A stretch of 64,000 bases of DNA from DASYPQ01 sp041488095 (GCA_041488095.1 JBGPOP010000004.1:62001-126000); one strand, 5' to 3'. Shown: positions 33,666-43,340, counted from the first letter of the stretch. Translations and numbers: made by a program. The notes: a model not told the origin generated them from the sequence alone.

Positions 33666-35162
33666 GTGGACGCCTACCTAGACCAGCTCGGCTCGATCGC
33701 GCCGGAGATCACGTTGACCGTGTTCTCCCTGATCGTGCTCGTCCAGGACCTGATCCAGAAGGGGAGGAACTCGGACGCGGTCGGAGGCGTGACCCTGCTC
33801 GGGCTCTCGATCGCTTTCTTCCAGCTCCTCAGCCACGCGGGCGATCCCTCGCGAACCGTCTTCGGCATGGTCGTGGTCGACCACTTCGCCGGCTTCTTCA
33901 AGCTGTTCACGCTGGCTGCGGTCGCCGCGGTGGTCTTCTTCGTCATGAGCGACCGTCGCGAGCGCAAGCACGGCGTCGGCGAGTACTACTTCCTCATCCT
34001 CGGAGCGGCGGTCGGCATCTTCTTCATGGTCGGCACGAACAACCTGCTGCTTTTGATGCTCGGGCTCGAGCTGCTCTCGCTCGCGAGCTACTCGCTCGCG
34101 GGCTTCCACAAGGGCAGCCGGAAGTCGGCCGAAGCCTCGATGAAGTACGTGATCTTCGGCGGGATGAGCACGGGCGTCATGCTGTACGGGATCAGCCTGC
34201 TCTACGGCCTCACCGGGACGCTCGACCTCACGGCGATGGGCGCGAGCGCGGGGAGCGGTCTCGCCTCCAGCCTCGCAGCGCAGCTCCACGCGAGCCCCGT
34301 GCCGGTCGCGATCGCGGTCGTGCTCGTGCTCGCCGGCTTCGCCTACAAGGTCTCGGCCGTGCCGTTCCACTTCTGGACGCCCGACGTCTACGAGGGCGCG
34401 CCGACCCCGGTCACGACCTTCCTCGCTGTCGCCTCCAAGGCGGCCGGCTTCGGCGCGCTGCTGCGCTTCCTCGGCGGGTTGTTCATGCGGAGCGGCGTGG
34501 GCGCGGACGTCCTGCAATACGGCGCGCGGATCGGCCTGCTCGTCGCGATCCTCTCCGCCATCACGATGACGCTCGGCAACTTTGCCGCGTTGAGGCAGCA
34601 GAGCCTGAAGCGGATGCTGGCCTACTCCTCGATCGCGCACGCGGGCTACGTGCTGCTCGGAGTGGCCACCATGACCGGCGCGGGGTTCAGCGCGGCGATG
34701 TACTACCTCGCGGCCTACTACCTGATGAACCTCGGCGCGTTCGGGTTCCTGCTCTATTTCGAGGGGATCACCGGCTCCGAAGACGTCGACAGCCTGAAGG
34801 GCATGGGTTGGAAGGCGCCAGCCGTGTCGGTCGCGATGGTGGCCTTCCTGATCAGCCTGACGGGTCTGCCGCCGACGGTCGGCTTCTACGGCAAGTACCT
34901 GCTCTTCGTCGCGGGCTGGAACGCGAACCTCGGCTGGCTGGTGCTCGTCGCGGCTCTGAACAGCGTCGTCAGCCTGTTCTACTACTTGCGCGTCGCCAAG
35001 GCGTTGTTCCTGACCGACGAGTCGTCGAAGAGCGCCGCACCACAGCCCCTGTTCGTCGGCTTCCTGGTCCTGCTCGGCGCCGCGACCGTGGCTCTGGGCA
35101 TCTACATACAGCCGCTGCAGTCCTGGGCGGAGCGGAGCCTGGACATCCTCGCGAGGACCTGA
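33666..35162 (+). CDS. nuoN: NADH-quinone oxidoreductase subunit N
   Basis: A 498-residue third antiporter-like subunit closing the operon. Motifs are LGLELLSLASYSLAGF, VPFHFWTPDVYEGAPTPVT, and SLKRMLAYSSIAHAGYVLLG. The start is GTG 33666. The convergent glycosyltransferase gene ends 30 nt beyond its stop, and no terminator hairpin is evident between them. Confidence 0.96.
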   Translation: MDAYLDQLGSIAPEITLTVFSLIVLVQDLIQKGRNSDAVGGVTLLGLSIAFFQLLSHAGDPSRTVFGMVVVDHFAGFFKLFTLAAVAAVVFFVMSDRRERKHGVGEYYFLILGAAVGIFFMVGTNNLLLLMLGLELLSLASYSLAGFHKGSRKSAEASMKYVIFGGMSTGVMLYGISLLYGLTGTLDLTAMGASAGSGLASSLAAQLHASPVPVAIAVVLVLAGFAYKVSAVPFHFWTPDVYEGAPTPVTTFLAVASKAAGFGALLRFLGGLFMRSGVGADVLQYGARIGLLVAILSAITMTLGNFAALRQQSLKRMLAYSSIAHAGYVLLGVATMTGAGFSAAMYYLAAYYLMNLGAFGFLLYFEGITGSEDVDSLKGMGWKAPAVSVAMVAFLISLTGLPPTVGFYGKYLLFVAGWNANLGWLVLVAALNSVVSLFYYLRVAKALFLTDESSKSAAPQPLFVGFLVLLGAATVALGIYIQPLQSWAERSLDILART

Positions 35163-35192
35163 GCGCGGCCCTCGGCGCTCCGCCTCGCCCGA

Positions 35193-36410
35193 CTACATGA
35201 GGATCGTGGCGCGAGCCGGCGGAGCCTCGCTCGTGCCGCCGGCGCACCGCTCCAGCATCTCGTCGAGGGGCTGGAACACGACTTCCCAGTCGTAGTGCTC
35301 CTCGACGAAGCGCCGCCCGCGCAGGCCCTGCTCCTGCGCCGCATCGGGGTCGTGCAGGAGCTTGCACACCGCATCGGCGAATCCCTTCGCATCGTCGCCG
35401 ACGAGGTAGTCCCGTCCAGGGAGGCCGTCGACACCCTGCACGGCCGAGGTCGTCCCGACGACCGGCACGCCCATCGCCATCGCCTCGAGGACCTTGTTCT
35501 GGATTCCGCGCGCGATGCGCAGGGGCGCGACCGAGACCGCCGCGGTGCGCAGGATCTTGCGCGTGTCGTTGACGTACCCGGTCACGCTGACGCCGATCGT
35601 CCGGCCCAGGCGACGGATCTCGGAAGTCGGGTGCGCCCCGACGATCGTGAAGCGAGCGCGAGGGAACTCCTTGCACACGCGCGGGAAGACCTCCTTCACG
35701 AAGAACCTGCACCCGTCGACGTTCGGGTAGTAGTTCATGACACCCGTGAACACGATGTGTCCGGCCCAGGGTTCCGTGCCCGCCGGCTTGTAATAGCCGA
35801 GATCGACGCCGTTCCGCAGCACGGTCGAGGTCGCGCCGGGGATCCGTTCCTCGAAGATCTTCTGCTCGAGGGGCGTGCACAGGACGTTCTCGGTGAACGC
35901 GGTGGCGATCCGTCGCTCGAATTGGAGCAGGGTGCGGGACTCGCGCAGGTAGACCTGGCGCAACGGAAAGCCCGTGAGCTCGCTGTACTGCCGCCACTTG
36001 TCCGAATCGAGCTCACCGAAGTGCATGATCCTGGGCTTGTCGCGATGGGGCTCGAGGAAGGCGCCCATCGAGGAGGAGTAGGCGTAGGCGAGGTCCATCT
36101 GCGGCATGAGCCGGTCGACGACCACCTGCAACTTGCGAGAACCGTAGACCCCGAGCGTCAACGGGCGGCTCGACATCAGGAGCGGCATGGACACGAGGCG
36201 CTTCCAGCCGTCGCGATGGCGGATCGGGAGCGTCGGAATGCCCATCGCGTCCAGCTCGCGCGCGGCCTGGAGGTCCTGACGGTCGTGCGCGAAGGCGACG
36301 CACGTGACCTCGTGGGAGCGCCGCATGCGGTCGACCAGGCGCCAGGTCGTGATCTTGTCCCCGCGGTTGGGCGGATAGGGGACGCGCTGCGATAGGAAGA
36401 GGATTCTCAC
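35193..36410 (-). CDS. Family 4 glycosyltransferase, TIGR03087-like
   Basis: A 405-residue GT-B-fold transferase. The N-terminus MRILFLSQRVPYPPNRGDK is characteristic of the sugar transferases linked to EpsH/PEP-CTERM-type polysaccharide loci (TIGR03087). The donor-site domain has IVFTGVMNYYPNVDG, PLRIARGIQNKVLEAMAMG and a closing DWEVVFQPL. It probably builds an exopolysaccharide or glycoprotein glycan, but no other glycan gene is adjacent. Start is GTG 36410, 19 nt after prmA. It is the last gene of the leftward dinG-prmA unit. Confidence 0.88.
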   Translation of the reverse strand: MRILFLSQRVPYPPNRGDKITTWRLVDRMRRSHEVTCVAFAHDRQDLQAARELDAMGIPTLPIRHRDGWKRLVSMPLLMSSRPLTLGVYGSRKLQVVVDRLMPQMDLAYAYSSSMGAFLEPHRDKPRIMHFGELDSDKWRQYSELTGFPLRQVYLRESRTLLQFERRIATAFTENVLCTPLEQKIFEERIPGATSTVLRNGVDLGYYKPAGTEPWAGHIVFTGVMNYYPNVDGCRFFVKEVFPRVCKEFPRARFTIVGAHPTSEIRRLGRTIGVSVTGYVNDTRKILRTAAVSVAPLRIARGIQNKVLEAMAMGVPVVGTTSAVQGVDGLPGRDYLVGDDAKGFADAVCKLLHDPDAAQEQGLRGRRFVEEHYDWEVVFQPLDEMLERCAGGTSEAPPARATILM

Positions 36411-36429
36411 CGCTGGAAGCCGGGCAGCC

Positions 36430-37389
36430 TTACGGAATCATCCTCGGCTCCCGGCGCGGATGCAAATCGGGTGATCCCTTCGAACGCGAGCCGACGAACG
36501 TGTGCCAGCGGCCGCACACACGCTCCTCCTCGACGCACAAGCCCGACCCGGAAAGGGTTTCCCGCAGGAGCGCCGCGCGCGGCTCGGCGCAGCCGCTGAA
36601 GACGAACCATCCGCCGGGCCTCAGCGCGAGAGTCAGGCGCGAGACCCCGGCGCCGATGACGTCGGCGCAGAGATTCGCGAGCACCGCGTCGAAGCGCCCG
36701 TCCGCAGGCGCCATGACCTCGAACCCTCCCGTGCGGAACTCACAGCGCGCGGCGACGCCATTGTCGCGTGCGAGCGCATCGGCGTACGGCTTCGCGTCGG
36801 GGTCGATGTCGAATCCGAGCGCATCCTCCGCTCCCAGGAGGACCGCGGCGACGGACAGGATCCCGCTGCCCGAGCCGGCGTCGAGCACGCTCTCGCCCGG
36901 ACTCACACGCTCCTGCGCGACGCGCAGGCACTCGCGCGTGGTGACGTGTCGGCCCGACCCGAAGGCCCCGCCCGGCTCGAGCTGGAGCGGGAGGTCTCCC
37001 TCGCGCAGAGCTCGCGTGCTCCCGGGGAGCAGGACGCACAGGCGACCGACGCGGAAGGGCTTCCAGCTCTTCCTCCAGGAGGTGGCGTAGTCCTCCGGCG
37101 GCAGCGCGCGGAACTCGATCCGCAGGCCGACCAGCTCGGGCGCGCCGGTCCGTTCGGAGAGGCCCGCGACCTCCCGCTCGAGCGCCGCGCGCAACGCGGG
37201 CGAGTCCATGCGGTCGGGGATGAACACCCGCACGAAGTCCCGGCCTTCCGGCGCTGCGTCGGTCGCCAGGGAAGGACGGCCGAAGGCGGCACCCCCGCAG
37301 GGCGCGAGCGAGAGCGCCTCGGCGACGAGCTCGAGCCAGCCCTCGGGCGCGAGGACGCGCGCCTCGGTCCAGCGCACGGGCTCGCTCAA
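36430..37389 (-). CDS. prmA: Ribosomal protein L11 methyltransferase
   Basis: A 319-residue class I SAM-dependent methyltransferase that modifies L11 of the large ribosomal subunit. An N-terminal L11-recognition domain is followed by the PrmA signature GGAFGSGRHVTTRECL (usually AFGTGxHPTT), SAM motif VLDAGSGSGILSVAA, acidic residue in LGFDIDPDA, and VLANLCADVI in place of NILA. The start is inferred as TTG 37389, overlapping the dinG stop (TTGA), with GTG 37377 as alternative. The variant residues suggest a diverged member, but the order of motifs is intact. Confidence 0.87.
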   Translation of the reverse strand: MSEPVRWTEARVLAPEGWLELVAEALSLAPCGGAAFGRPSLATDAAPEGRDFVRVFIPDRMDSPALRAALEREVAGLSERTGAPELVGLRIEFRALPPEDYATSWRKSWKPFRVGRLCVLLPGSTRALREGDLPLQLEPGGAFGSGRHVTTRECLRVAQERVSPGESVLDAGSGSGILSVAAVLLGAEDALGFDIDPDAKPYADALARDNGVAARCEFRTGGFEVMAPADGRFDAVLANLCADVIGAGVSRLTLALRPGGWFVFSGCAEPRAALLRETLSGSGLCVEEERVCGRWHTFVGSRSKGSPDLHPRREPRMIP

Positions 37390-40300
37390 GGGCCGGCGGG
37401 CTCCTGGGTGGCGAATTCGATCGCGAGGCCGCGACGCCGCAGCTCCGCGAGGAGCCCCATGTGGGCCAGCGCTTCCCGCAGGCAACGGTCGGTGTCGCCG
37501 CGGACGAAGCGCGCGCTGGTGGTCTCCGCGCCGCCTTCCGCGGAATCCGCGTCGGCCCCGATCGGCAGCTCCCTCAGAAACGCCCGGTGCTTCGGCTCGA
37601 GGGCGCGCCCGTCGAGCACGAACACGCAGCCGCGGTCGCTCTCCCGTCGCATCAGGCGCCCGAAGCCCTGGCGGAACTTGGCGAGCGCGCGCGGCATGTA
37701 GATGCGCCGCCATTGTTCGCTCGTGCCGAGTGCCGCGCACTGGGCGTGGTGGTAGCGGTCGGGGACGCCGTAGGGCAGGCGGACGATCACCAGGTACTCG
37801 AGGGTCTCCCCGGGGAAGTCGGCGCCGAACCAGAACGTGTCGACGCCCAGGAGCACCGAGTCGATTCGCGAGCGGAAGAGATCCGACAGCTCTTCCTTCG
37901 TGGCGCTCTCCATGTTCTGGAACCACAGCGGGATGCTGCGCGCGCGGAAGAATCCGGTGAGCTCCTCGCCGACACGCCTGGCGTCCAGGGCGTTCGTGAA
38001 GAGGACCAGCATGCGCCCGCGCGTGCGCTCGCCAAGGTGCCCGACGAAGCGGCGGACGTAGTCGAGGTAGGCGTCCTTGTCCCGCCCGATGGGCGGGGCG
38101 TCGCGCGGCACCGCCACGAGCACACGCGAGTAGTCGAAGACTTCCGGTGCGCGGAACGTGCGCACCACGCGCGGCGGCCGGTCCTCGTCCGGAGCGGGCT
38201 CGGCCGCGCGGTCGAGGCCCAGGTAGCCGAGCGCCGGCTCGAAGCTGCCCCGCAACCAGGTCGTGGCCGAGACGAACACGCCGGTCGAGAGCTGCGGGTA
38301 GTAGTTGCGTCCGAGGACCTCGTTGGGCAGCAGCACGCGCGCCGCGAGTGCGCGATCGCCGCGCGCATCGACCTCGAGGTCGTAGAAGAAGCTCGCCCGG
38401 AAGGCCGGCCGTCCCTCCTCGAGCGGGAGCCAGGCCTCGACCGCCTCGAGCATCCCGGAGAGCTCGGTGCGGGCGAGGTCGAGGGAGCGACGCAAGCTCG
38501 GGATACCGCGCCAGGGCGTCGCCTCCAGGCGCTCGATGACCTCGGCCAGCGCCGACTCGAGCTCGTTCAGGCCTCGGCACAGATCGCGGCGGCTCTCCAC
38601 GAGGCCGGCTGCCTCGGGCCGCTCGACGTATTCGCGCAAGAGGGAGTGGCTCTCGCGCTCGCTGCGCTCGCGGATGGATTCTCCGCGCCAGATCTCGAAG
38701 CCCTCGAGCGCGGCATCCAGCCGGAGAAGCGCCTCGGCGACGCCTTCCCAGCACGAGAGCGCCCTCCCGATCGCGCGGGCGGTGGGCGTTCCGTCGATCA
38801 CCGAGCGCTGCATGCGGTCGAGGGCGGCGCTGGACGTACCGCGTTCGGGAGCGTGGAGCCGCGCCAGCGTCCCGCGCATCTGGCGGAAGGTCAGGATGTG
38901 GCTCCACGCGCCGTGCGCCTGATCGTGGAGGTGCTCGCACTCGTCGAAGACGATGTGCTTGAAGAACTCCTGCCGCGCGAGCGCGAAGGCCTGGTTGGTG
39001 ACCACGACGTGGCTGCGTTCGGCCCGCCTGCGCGCGATCTCGGCCGCGCACGTGCGCTTGTCCTCATCGTGCGCGCAACAAGCGCTCCGGCCGCGGACCT
39101 GCCGCAGCAGCTCGGAGAACCGCCTGCGCCAGGGCCCGACAGCCTCGAGCGGGATCGGTGGCCGGAGCGGCAGCCGGTCGAGGTCTCCCTCGGCGTCACG
39201 GAGAGCGAACAAGACCAGCACGGTCCACGCGAGCCAGGACTCGCCGTCGTCCTCTTCGTCGGGGGCGGCGAGCTTCAGCGCGCGCCAGCACAGGTAGTTC
39301 TCGCGGCCCTTGAGCACGGCCACGCGCGGCAAGGGATCGACGCCCGCCCGCGCGAGTGCCGCGAGAGCGCGCGGCATCTCGCGGTCCATCGCCTGTTGTT
39401 GGAGGGCACGCGTGTACGTCGCGATCCCGATCCGGATGTCGTGACGGCGCGCCCACAGGAGGGCCGGCACGAGGTAGGCGAGCGTCTTCCCCGTGCCGGT
39501 CGGCGCGTGGACGAGGAGCAGCTCGCCCGAGCCCAGCGCAGCGGCCACGGCGCAGGCCACCTCGTGCTGCCCTTCGCGGTAGGAAGCGAGCGCGCCCCCG
39601 CCTGCGTCCGCCGCGAAAGATTCGGGCAGGTGCGTGCGAAAGATCTCGTCGAGCCGAGCGCGGTCCTCGACGTCGAAGGGCGCGGGCTCCCCGCCCTGGA
39701 CGGGAACCGTTTCGAGCGCCTCCCAGCGCCTCGCGTCGCGCTCGCAGCCTGGCGACACGTCCGCGATCAGGTCGGCCGGCGTCGCGCTGTTCTCGGCGCA
39801 GCGGGAAAGAAATCCCTCGCCTGCGTTTCCGGAGCACGGCGCGCCGCCGCACCACTCTCCCGGGCGATCGACCAGGGCCAGCGCGAGCCGCAGGATCCGC
39901 GCCGCGCCCGGCGAGCCCGCCTCCAGGCCTCGCCATGCGCGCAGGTAGCCCGAAGCAGCCAGCGCGATCCCTTCCGGAGGTTGGCCCAGGAACCGCGCGA
40001 CGATTTCAGCCGCCAGCCTGCGCACATCCTCGGGCTCGAGCGCCCGCGCGCGCCGGCCCTTCCCGATCATCTCCAGACGAATGGGCTGCGAGCCAGGGAG
40101 CAGGATCGCACCGAGCTCCACGAGACCGATGACGTCGGCCCGAGGTCCAACCGGTCCGCTCGCGCCACCCGCGACGTGCGCGCGCCAGCCTTCGAACTCC
40201 GCGAGATCGGGAACGAGGATCGGTCCGTCCCCGAGGAACTTCTCGAACTCGGGCCAGACCTCCCCGATCGAAGGGCACGGCTCGAGCTGCTGACGGTCGA

Positions 40301-40562
40301 GCCCGAACTCCGAACCGAGGCAGTCCTCCGACGGCCAGAGGTCGTGGCCCTCCGGGAAGGGGTTGCAGAGGCGGTCGAAGCGCTCGAGCTCTCCCGAACC
40401 CGCGCCGACTCGGAGCGCCATGATGCGCACGACCCCATCGACGGCCGTGTCGGGTCCCGTCGCCCAGAGGCCGCAGAAGACGGCATCGCGGAGAGGCAAT
40501 CCCTCCCAGGGCACGGCTTCGTGCCGCTTCTGGCGTGCGCGGTCTTGGGCGTGGAGGATCAC
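37386..40562 (-). CDS. dinG: DinG/XPD-family helicase with degenerate exonuclease domain
   Basis: A 1058-residue SF2 helicase. Walker A VHAPTGTGKTLAYLVPAL is followed by TYTRALQQQ, four cysteines for a [4Fe-4S] cluster (NYLCWRAL and SACCAHDEDKRTC), Walker B VFDECEHLHDQ in place of DEAH, and a C-terminal domain with RMLVLFTNALDARR and KFRQGFGRLMRRESDRG. The first 200 residues resemble the DnaQ-type exonuclease domain of Gram-positive DinG, but DLETTG is replaced by GLWATG (about residues 31-36), removing the catalytic Asp and Glu. The start is GTG 40562, with GTG 40514 possible. It is first in an operon with prmA and the glycosyltransferase. Confidence 0.9.
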   Translation of the reverse strand: MILHAQDRARQKRHEAVPWEGLPLRDAVFCGLWATGPDTAVDGVVRIMALRVGAGSGELERFDRLCNPFPEGHDLWPSEDCLGSEFGLDRQQLEPCPSIGEVWPEFEKFLGDGPILVPDLAEFEGWRAHVAGGASGPVGPRADVIGLVELGAILLPGSQPIRLEMIGKGRRARALEPEDVRRLAAEIVARFLGQPPEGIALAASGYLRAWRGLEAGSPGAARILRLALALVDRPGEWCGGAPCSGNAGEGFLSRCAENSATPADLIADVSPGCERDARRWEALETVPVQGGEPAPFDVEDRARLDEIFRTHLPESFAADAGGGALASYREGQHEVACAVAAALGSGELLLVHAPTGTGKTLAYLVPALLWARRHDIRIGIATYTRALQQQAMDREMPRALAALARAGVDPLPRVAVLKGRENYLCWRALKLAAPDEEDDGESWLAWTVLVLFALRDAEGDLDRLPLRPPIPLEAVGPWRRRFSELLRQVRGRSACCAHDEDKRTCAAEIARRRAERSHVVVTNQAFALARQEFFKHIVFDECEHLHDQAHGAWSHILTFRQMRGTLARLHAPERGTSSAALDRMQRSVIDGTPTARAIGRALSCWEGVAEALLRLDAALEGFEIWRGESIRERSERESHSLLREYVERPEAAGLVESRRDLCRGLNELESALAEVIERLEATPWRGIPSLRRSLDLARTELSGMLEAVEAWLPLEEGRPAFRASFFYDLEVDARGDRALAARVLLPNEVLGRNYYPQLSTGVFVSATTWLRGSFEPALGYLGLDRAAEPAPDEDRPPRVVRTFRAPEVFDYSRVLVAVPRDAPPIGRDKDAYLDYVRRFVGHLGERTRGRMLVLFTNALDARRVGEELTGFFRARSIPLWFQNMESATKEELSDLFRSRIDSVLLGVDTFWFGADFPGETLEYLVIVRLPYGVPDRYHHAQCAALGTSEQWRRIYMPRALAKFRQGFGRLMRRESDRGCVFVLDGRALEPKHRAFLRELPIGADADSAEGGAETTSARFVRGDTDRCLREALAHMGLLAELRRRGLAIEFATQEPAGP

Positions 40563-40750
40563 TGGAGGGATTCAGATTCGTTGAGGCCTCTCGGTCCGGA
40601 CCAAGCCCGCGGACCCGCCGACTTCGGCCCCGAGATCGAAAAAACAGGGCGGGTGCGCACTCCGCGGTCGAAGCCCTTGGAAGGCAAGGGCTTAGCGTCC
40701 AGGTGATCATGATCTCGGGCCGGTCCGTGGAGCGTGCCCGGGGATCAATC

Positions 40751-40777
40751 GGTAAGTCTTTCAATCACAATTACTTA
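40751..40777. repeat. Inverted repeat GTAAGT/ACTTAC upstream of topA
   Basis: GTAAGT (40751-40756) and ACTTAC (40772-40777) are 6-bp inverted arms, centre to centre 21 nt apart (two helical turns). They lie in the most A/T-rich patch of the region, 63 nt before the topA -35. This geometry suits a dimeric regulator or a supercoiling-sensitive element. The function is inferred. Confidence 0.4.
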
Positions 40778-40839
40778 CGAGATCACCTCAGACGGGCCCC
40801 CCCGACCTGCCGAAGGCCTTGACCGGCGTGTCCCCTTCC

Positions 40840-40867
40840 TTGACATCCCCAGGCACTCCCCTATTTG
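40840..40867 (+). promoter_or_regulatory. Sigma-70-like promoter of topA
   Basis: TTGACA (40840-40845), 16-nt spacer, TATTTG (40862-40867). Predicted start is near 40874, giving a leader of about 43 nt to the ATG at 40917. Confidence 0.55.
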
Positions 40868-40916
40868 TGGCCCGCCTACCTTGGGGGACTCGTCGACTTC
40901 CCCGGGTCCCATCGAC

Positions 40917-43340
40917 ATGAGCAAGGCAGCCAAGAAGAGGCCCGGGCGAGCGGCGCGTGCAGGGCCCGCGGCGCCCGCCGAGACCAAGTCCGGAAGGAAC
41001 GGCAAGGCCCTGGTCATCGTCGAGAGCCCGGCCAAGGCGAAGACCATCAACAAGTATCTGGGCAAGGGCTTCGTCGTGAAGGCCTCGATGGGGCACGTCC
41101 GCGACCTGCCCAAAGGCAAGTTCGGGGTCGACGTCGAGAACGATTTCGAGCCTTCCTACACGGCGATCCGAGGCAAGACTCAGGTGATCACCGAGCTGCG
41201 GCGCCTGGCCAAGGCAGCCTCGTCGGTCTACCTCGCCCCCGACCCCGACCGAGAGGGCGAAGCGATCGCCTGGCACCTGTCCGAGTCCCTCGACGTGCCC
41301 GCGGAGCGCGTCTTCCGGGTCGTCTTCAACGAGATCACGAAGAAGGCGATCCTCGAGGCCTTCCGCCACCCCGGCAAGGTCGACATGGACAAGGTCGACG
41401 CGCAGCAGGCGCGACGCGTGCTCGACCGGATCGTGGGGTACAAGCTCTCGCCGCTCCTGTGGAAGAAGATCGCGCGCGGGCTCTCGGCCGGTCGCGTGCA
41501 GTCGGTGGCCGTGCGCTTGATCGTCGAGCGCGAGAAGGAGATCCGCGCCTTCGTCCAAGAGGAGTACTGGCGTGTCGGAGCGCACTTCCGCTCCGACGGC
41601 GAGGAATTCCACGCCGAGCTGCGGCGCGTCGGCGAGGATCGGATCGACAAGAACCTCGACGAGAAGCGCGCACGGGAGATCGTCTCGCGGATCGGCTCGG
41701 ATCCTCTGCGCCTCGCCGAGCTCGAGAGCAAGCCCAAGACCCGCCGCCCCACGCCGCCTTTCACGACGAGCCAGTTGCAACAGAAGGCCTCGACCTTGCT
41801 GCGCTTCTCGGCCAAGAAGACCATGGTGCTCGCGCAGCAGCTCTACGAAGGCGTCGATGTGCCCGGCGAGGGCTCGGTCGGCCTGATCACCTACATGCGC
41901 ACGGATTCGGTGCGGGTGTCGGACGACGCGCTGGCGCAGGTCCGCGATCTCATCGGAACGAAGTACGGGCCGAAGTACCTGCCCGAGAAGCCGAACTTCT
42001 TCACGCACAAGGCGCTGGGGGCCCAGGAGGCGCACGAAGCCATCCGTCCAACCGAGGCGTCGCGAACGCCCGAGGCTCTCCTCGATTCGCTCACCGAGGA
42101 CCAGCTCAAGCTCTACAGGCTGATCTGGCAGAAGTTCGTCGCCAGCCAGATGCCACCCGAGGTCTCGACCGTCACCACGGCGACCTTCGAGCACGGGGAT
42201 GCGCGCTTCGTCGCGCAGGGCGAGGTCGAGGTGTTCGACGGCCACCTGCACGTGTTCGAGGCCGGCAAGGGTGAGCGGGAGTTGCAGGCGCTCCCCCTGG
42301 GCTTGCAAGTCAACGTGGACTATCGCCCCGAGCGGATCGAGGCCAGCCAGCACTTCACCCAGCCGGCGCCGCGGTACACCGAGGCGACCCTGGTGAAGGA
42401 GCTCGAGAAGCGCGGCATCGGCCGACCCTCGACCTACGCCGCGATCATCTCCACGATCCAGGACCGCGGCTACGTGACCCTCAAGGAGCGCCGCTTCGAG
42501 GCGACCGAGCTCGGGGAGATCGTCACCGACCAGCTCGTCCAGCACTTCAAGGACATCCTCGACACCGACTTCACCGCCGGAATGGAGGCGGATCTCGACC
42601 GCATCGAGAGCGGCCAAAGGAAGTGGCGGAGGGTCGTGAAGAGTTTCCACGACGTGTTCTCCGTCGATCTCGCGAAGGCCGAGAGGGACATGAAGAACAT
42701 CAAGCTCGAGCCCAAGCTCAGCGAGCGCACGTGCGAGAAGTGCGGCGCGCCGATGGCCGAGAAGTTCAACAAGCGCGGCAAGTTCCTGGGCTGCTCGCGC
42801 TACCCCGAATGCAAGAGCACGATGCCCATGGAGGGTCCCCGCGCGAAGAGCGAGGCCATCCCGACCGACAAGGTGTGCGAGAAATGCGGCAAACCCATGG
42901 TGATCCGCATGGGCAGGCGAGGCCGGTTCATCGCCTGCACGGGATTCCCGGACTGCAAGAACACGGCTTCGGTCGACGAGCAGGGCAACGTCATCCAGCC
43001 CAAGGAAACCGGCATCGCGTGCGACAAGTGCGGCAAGCCGATGGTGGTCAAGGGCTCGCGGCGCGGGCCTTTCCTGGCGTGCACGGGCTTCCCCAAGTGC
43101 CGCAACGCGAAGAACCTGCCGCCCGAGCTGCGCGAGGCGCCCCAGGTGACCGGCGAGAAGTGCGACAAGTGCGGCGAGCCGATGATCGTCAAGACCAGCC
43201 GCTGGGGGAAGGAATTCCTCGCCTGCTCGGCATACCCCAAGTGCAAGAACGCGCGCAACGTCGGGTCTGCTGCTGCGCCCGCCGCTCCCGAGGGCGCTGC
43301 CGAAGCGGGCGCGGAGCTGGCGACGCAGGCCGAGGACTGA
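40917..43340 (+). CDS. topA: DNA topoisomerase I
   Basis: An 807-residue type IA topoisomerase that relaxes negative supercoils. After a basic Ala/Lys-rich N-tail (about 30 residues), the TOPRIM domain has LVIVESPAKAKTINKYLGKG and APDPDREGEAIAWHL. The catalytic Tyr is in LITYMRTDSVRVS (about residue 326), and VKELEKRGIGRPSTYA follows. The C-terminus holds four zinc ribbons with Cys4 patterns, starting CEKCGAPM, CEKCGKPM, CDKCGKPM and CDKCGEPM (about residues 606-780), then an Ala/Glu tail. ATG 40917 is chosen because upstream in-frame codons lack bias and lie over the promoter. Confidence 0.97.
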   Translation: MSKAAKKRPGRAARAGPAAPAETKSGRNGKALVIVESPAKAKTINKYLGKGFVVKASMGHVRDLPKGKFGVDVENDFEPSYTAIRGKTQVITELRRLAKAASSVYLAPDPDREGEAIAWHLSESLDVPAERVFRVVFNEITKKAILEAFRHPGKVDMDKVDAQQARRVLDRIVGYKLSPLLWKKIARGLSAGRVQSVAVRLIVEREKEIRAFVQEEYWRVGAHFRSDGEEFHAELRRVGEDRIDKNLDEKRAREIVSRIGSDPLRLAELESKPKTRRPTPPFTTSQLQQKASTLLRFSAKKTMVLAQQLYEGVDVPGEGSVGLITYMRTDSVRVSDDALAQVRDLIGTKYGPKYLPEKPNFFTHKALGAQEAHEAIRPTEASRTPEALLDSLTEDQLKLYRLIWQKFVASQMPPEVSTVTTATFEHGDARFVAQGEVEVFDGHLHVFEAGKGERELQALPLGLQVNVDYRPERIEASQHFTQPAPRYTEATLVKELEKRGIGRPSTYAAIISTIQDRGYVTLKERRFEATELGEIVTDQLVQHFKDILDTDFTAGMEADLDRIESGQRKWRRVVKSFHDVFSVDLAKAERDMKNIKLEPKLSERTCEKCGAPMAEKFNKRGKFLGCSRYPECKSTMPMEGPRAKSEAIPTDKVCEKCGKPMVIRMGRRGRFIACTGFPDCKNTASVDEQGNVIQPKETGIACDKCGKPMVVKGSRRGPFLACTGFPKCRNAKNLPPELREAPQVTGEKCDKCGEPMIVKTSRWGKEFLACSAYPKCKNARNVGSAAAPAAPEGAAEAGAELATQAED

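Larger units (their letters stand above)
40563..40916. other. 354-bp dinG-topA divergent intergenic region
   Basis: No gene is supported. It holds the topA promoter (40840-40867) and an unusually A/T-rich patch (about 40745-40790) with an inverted repeat. The region next to dinG is GC-rich and featureless apart from a short A run near 40640. The frame leading into topA is open here but has no codon bias or homology. Confidence 0.5.
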
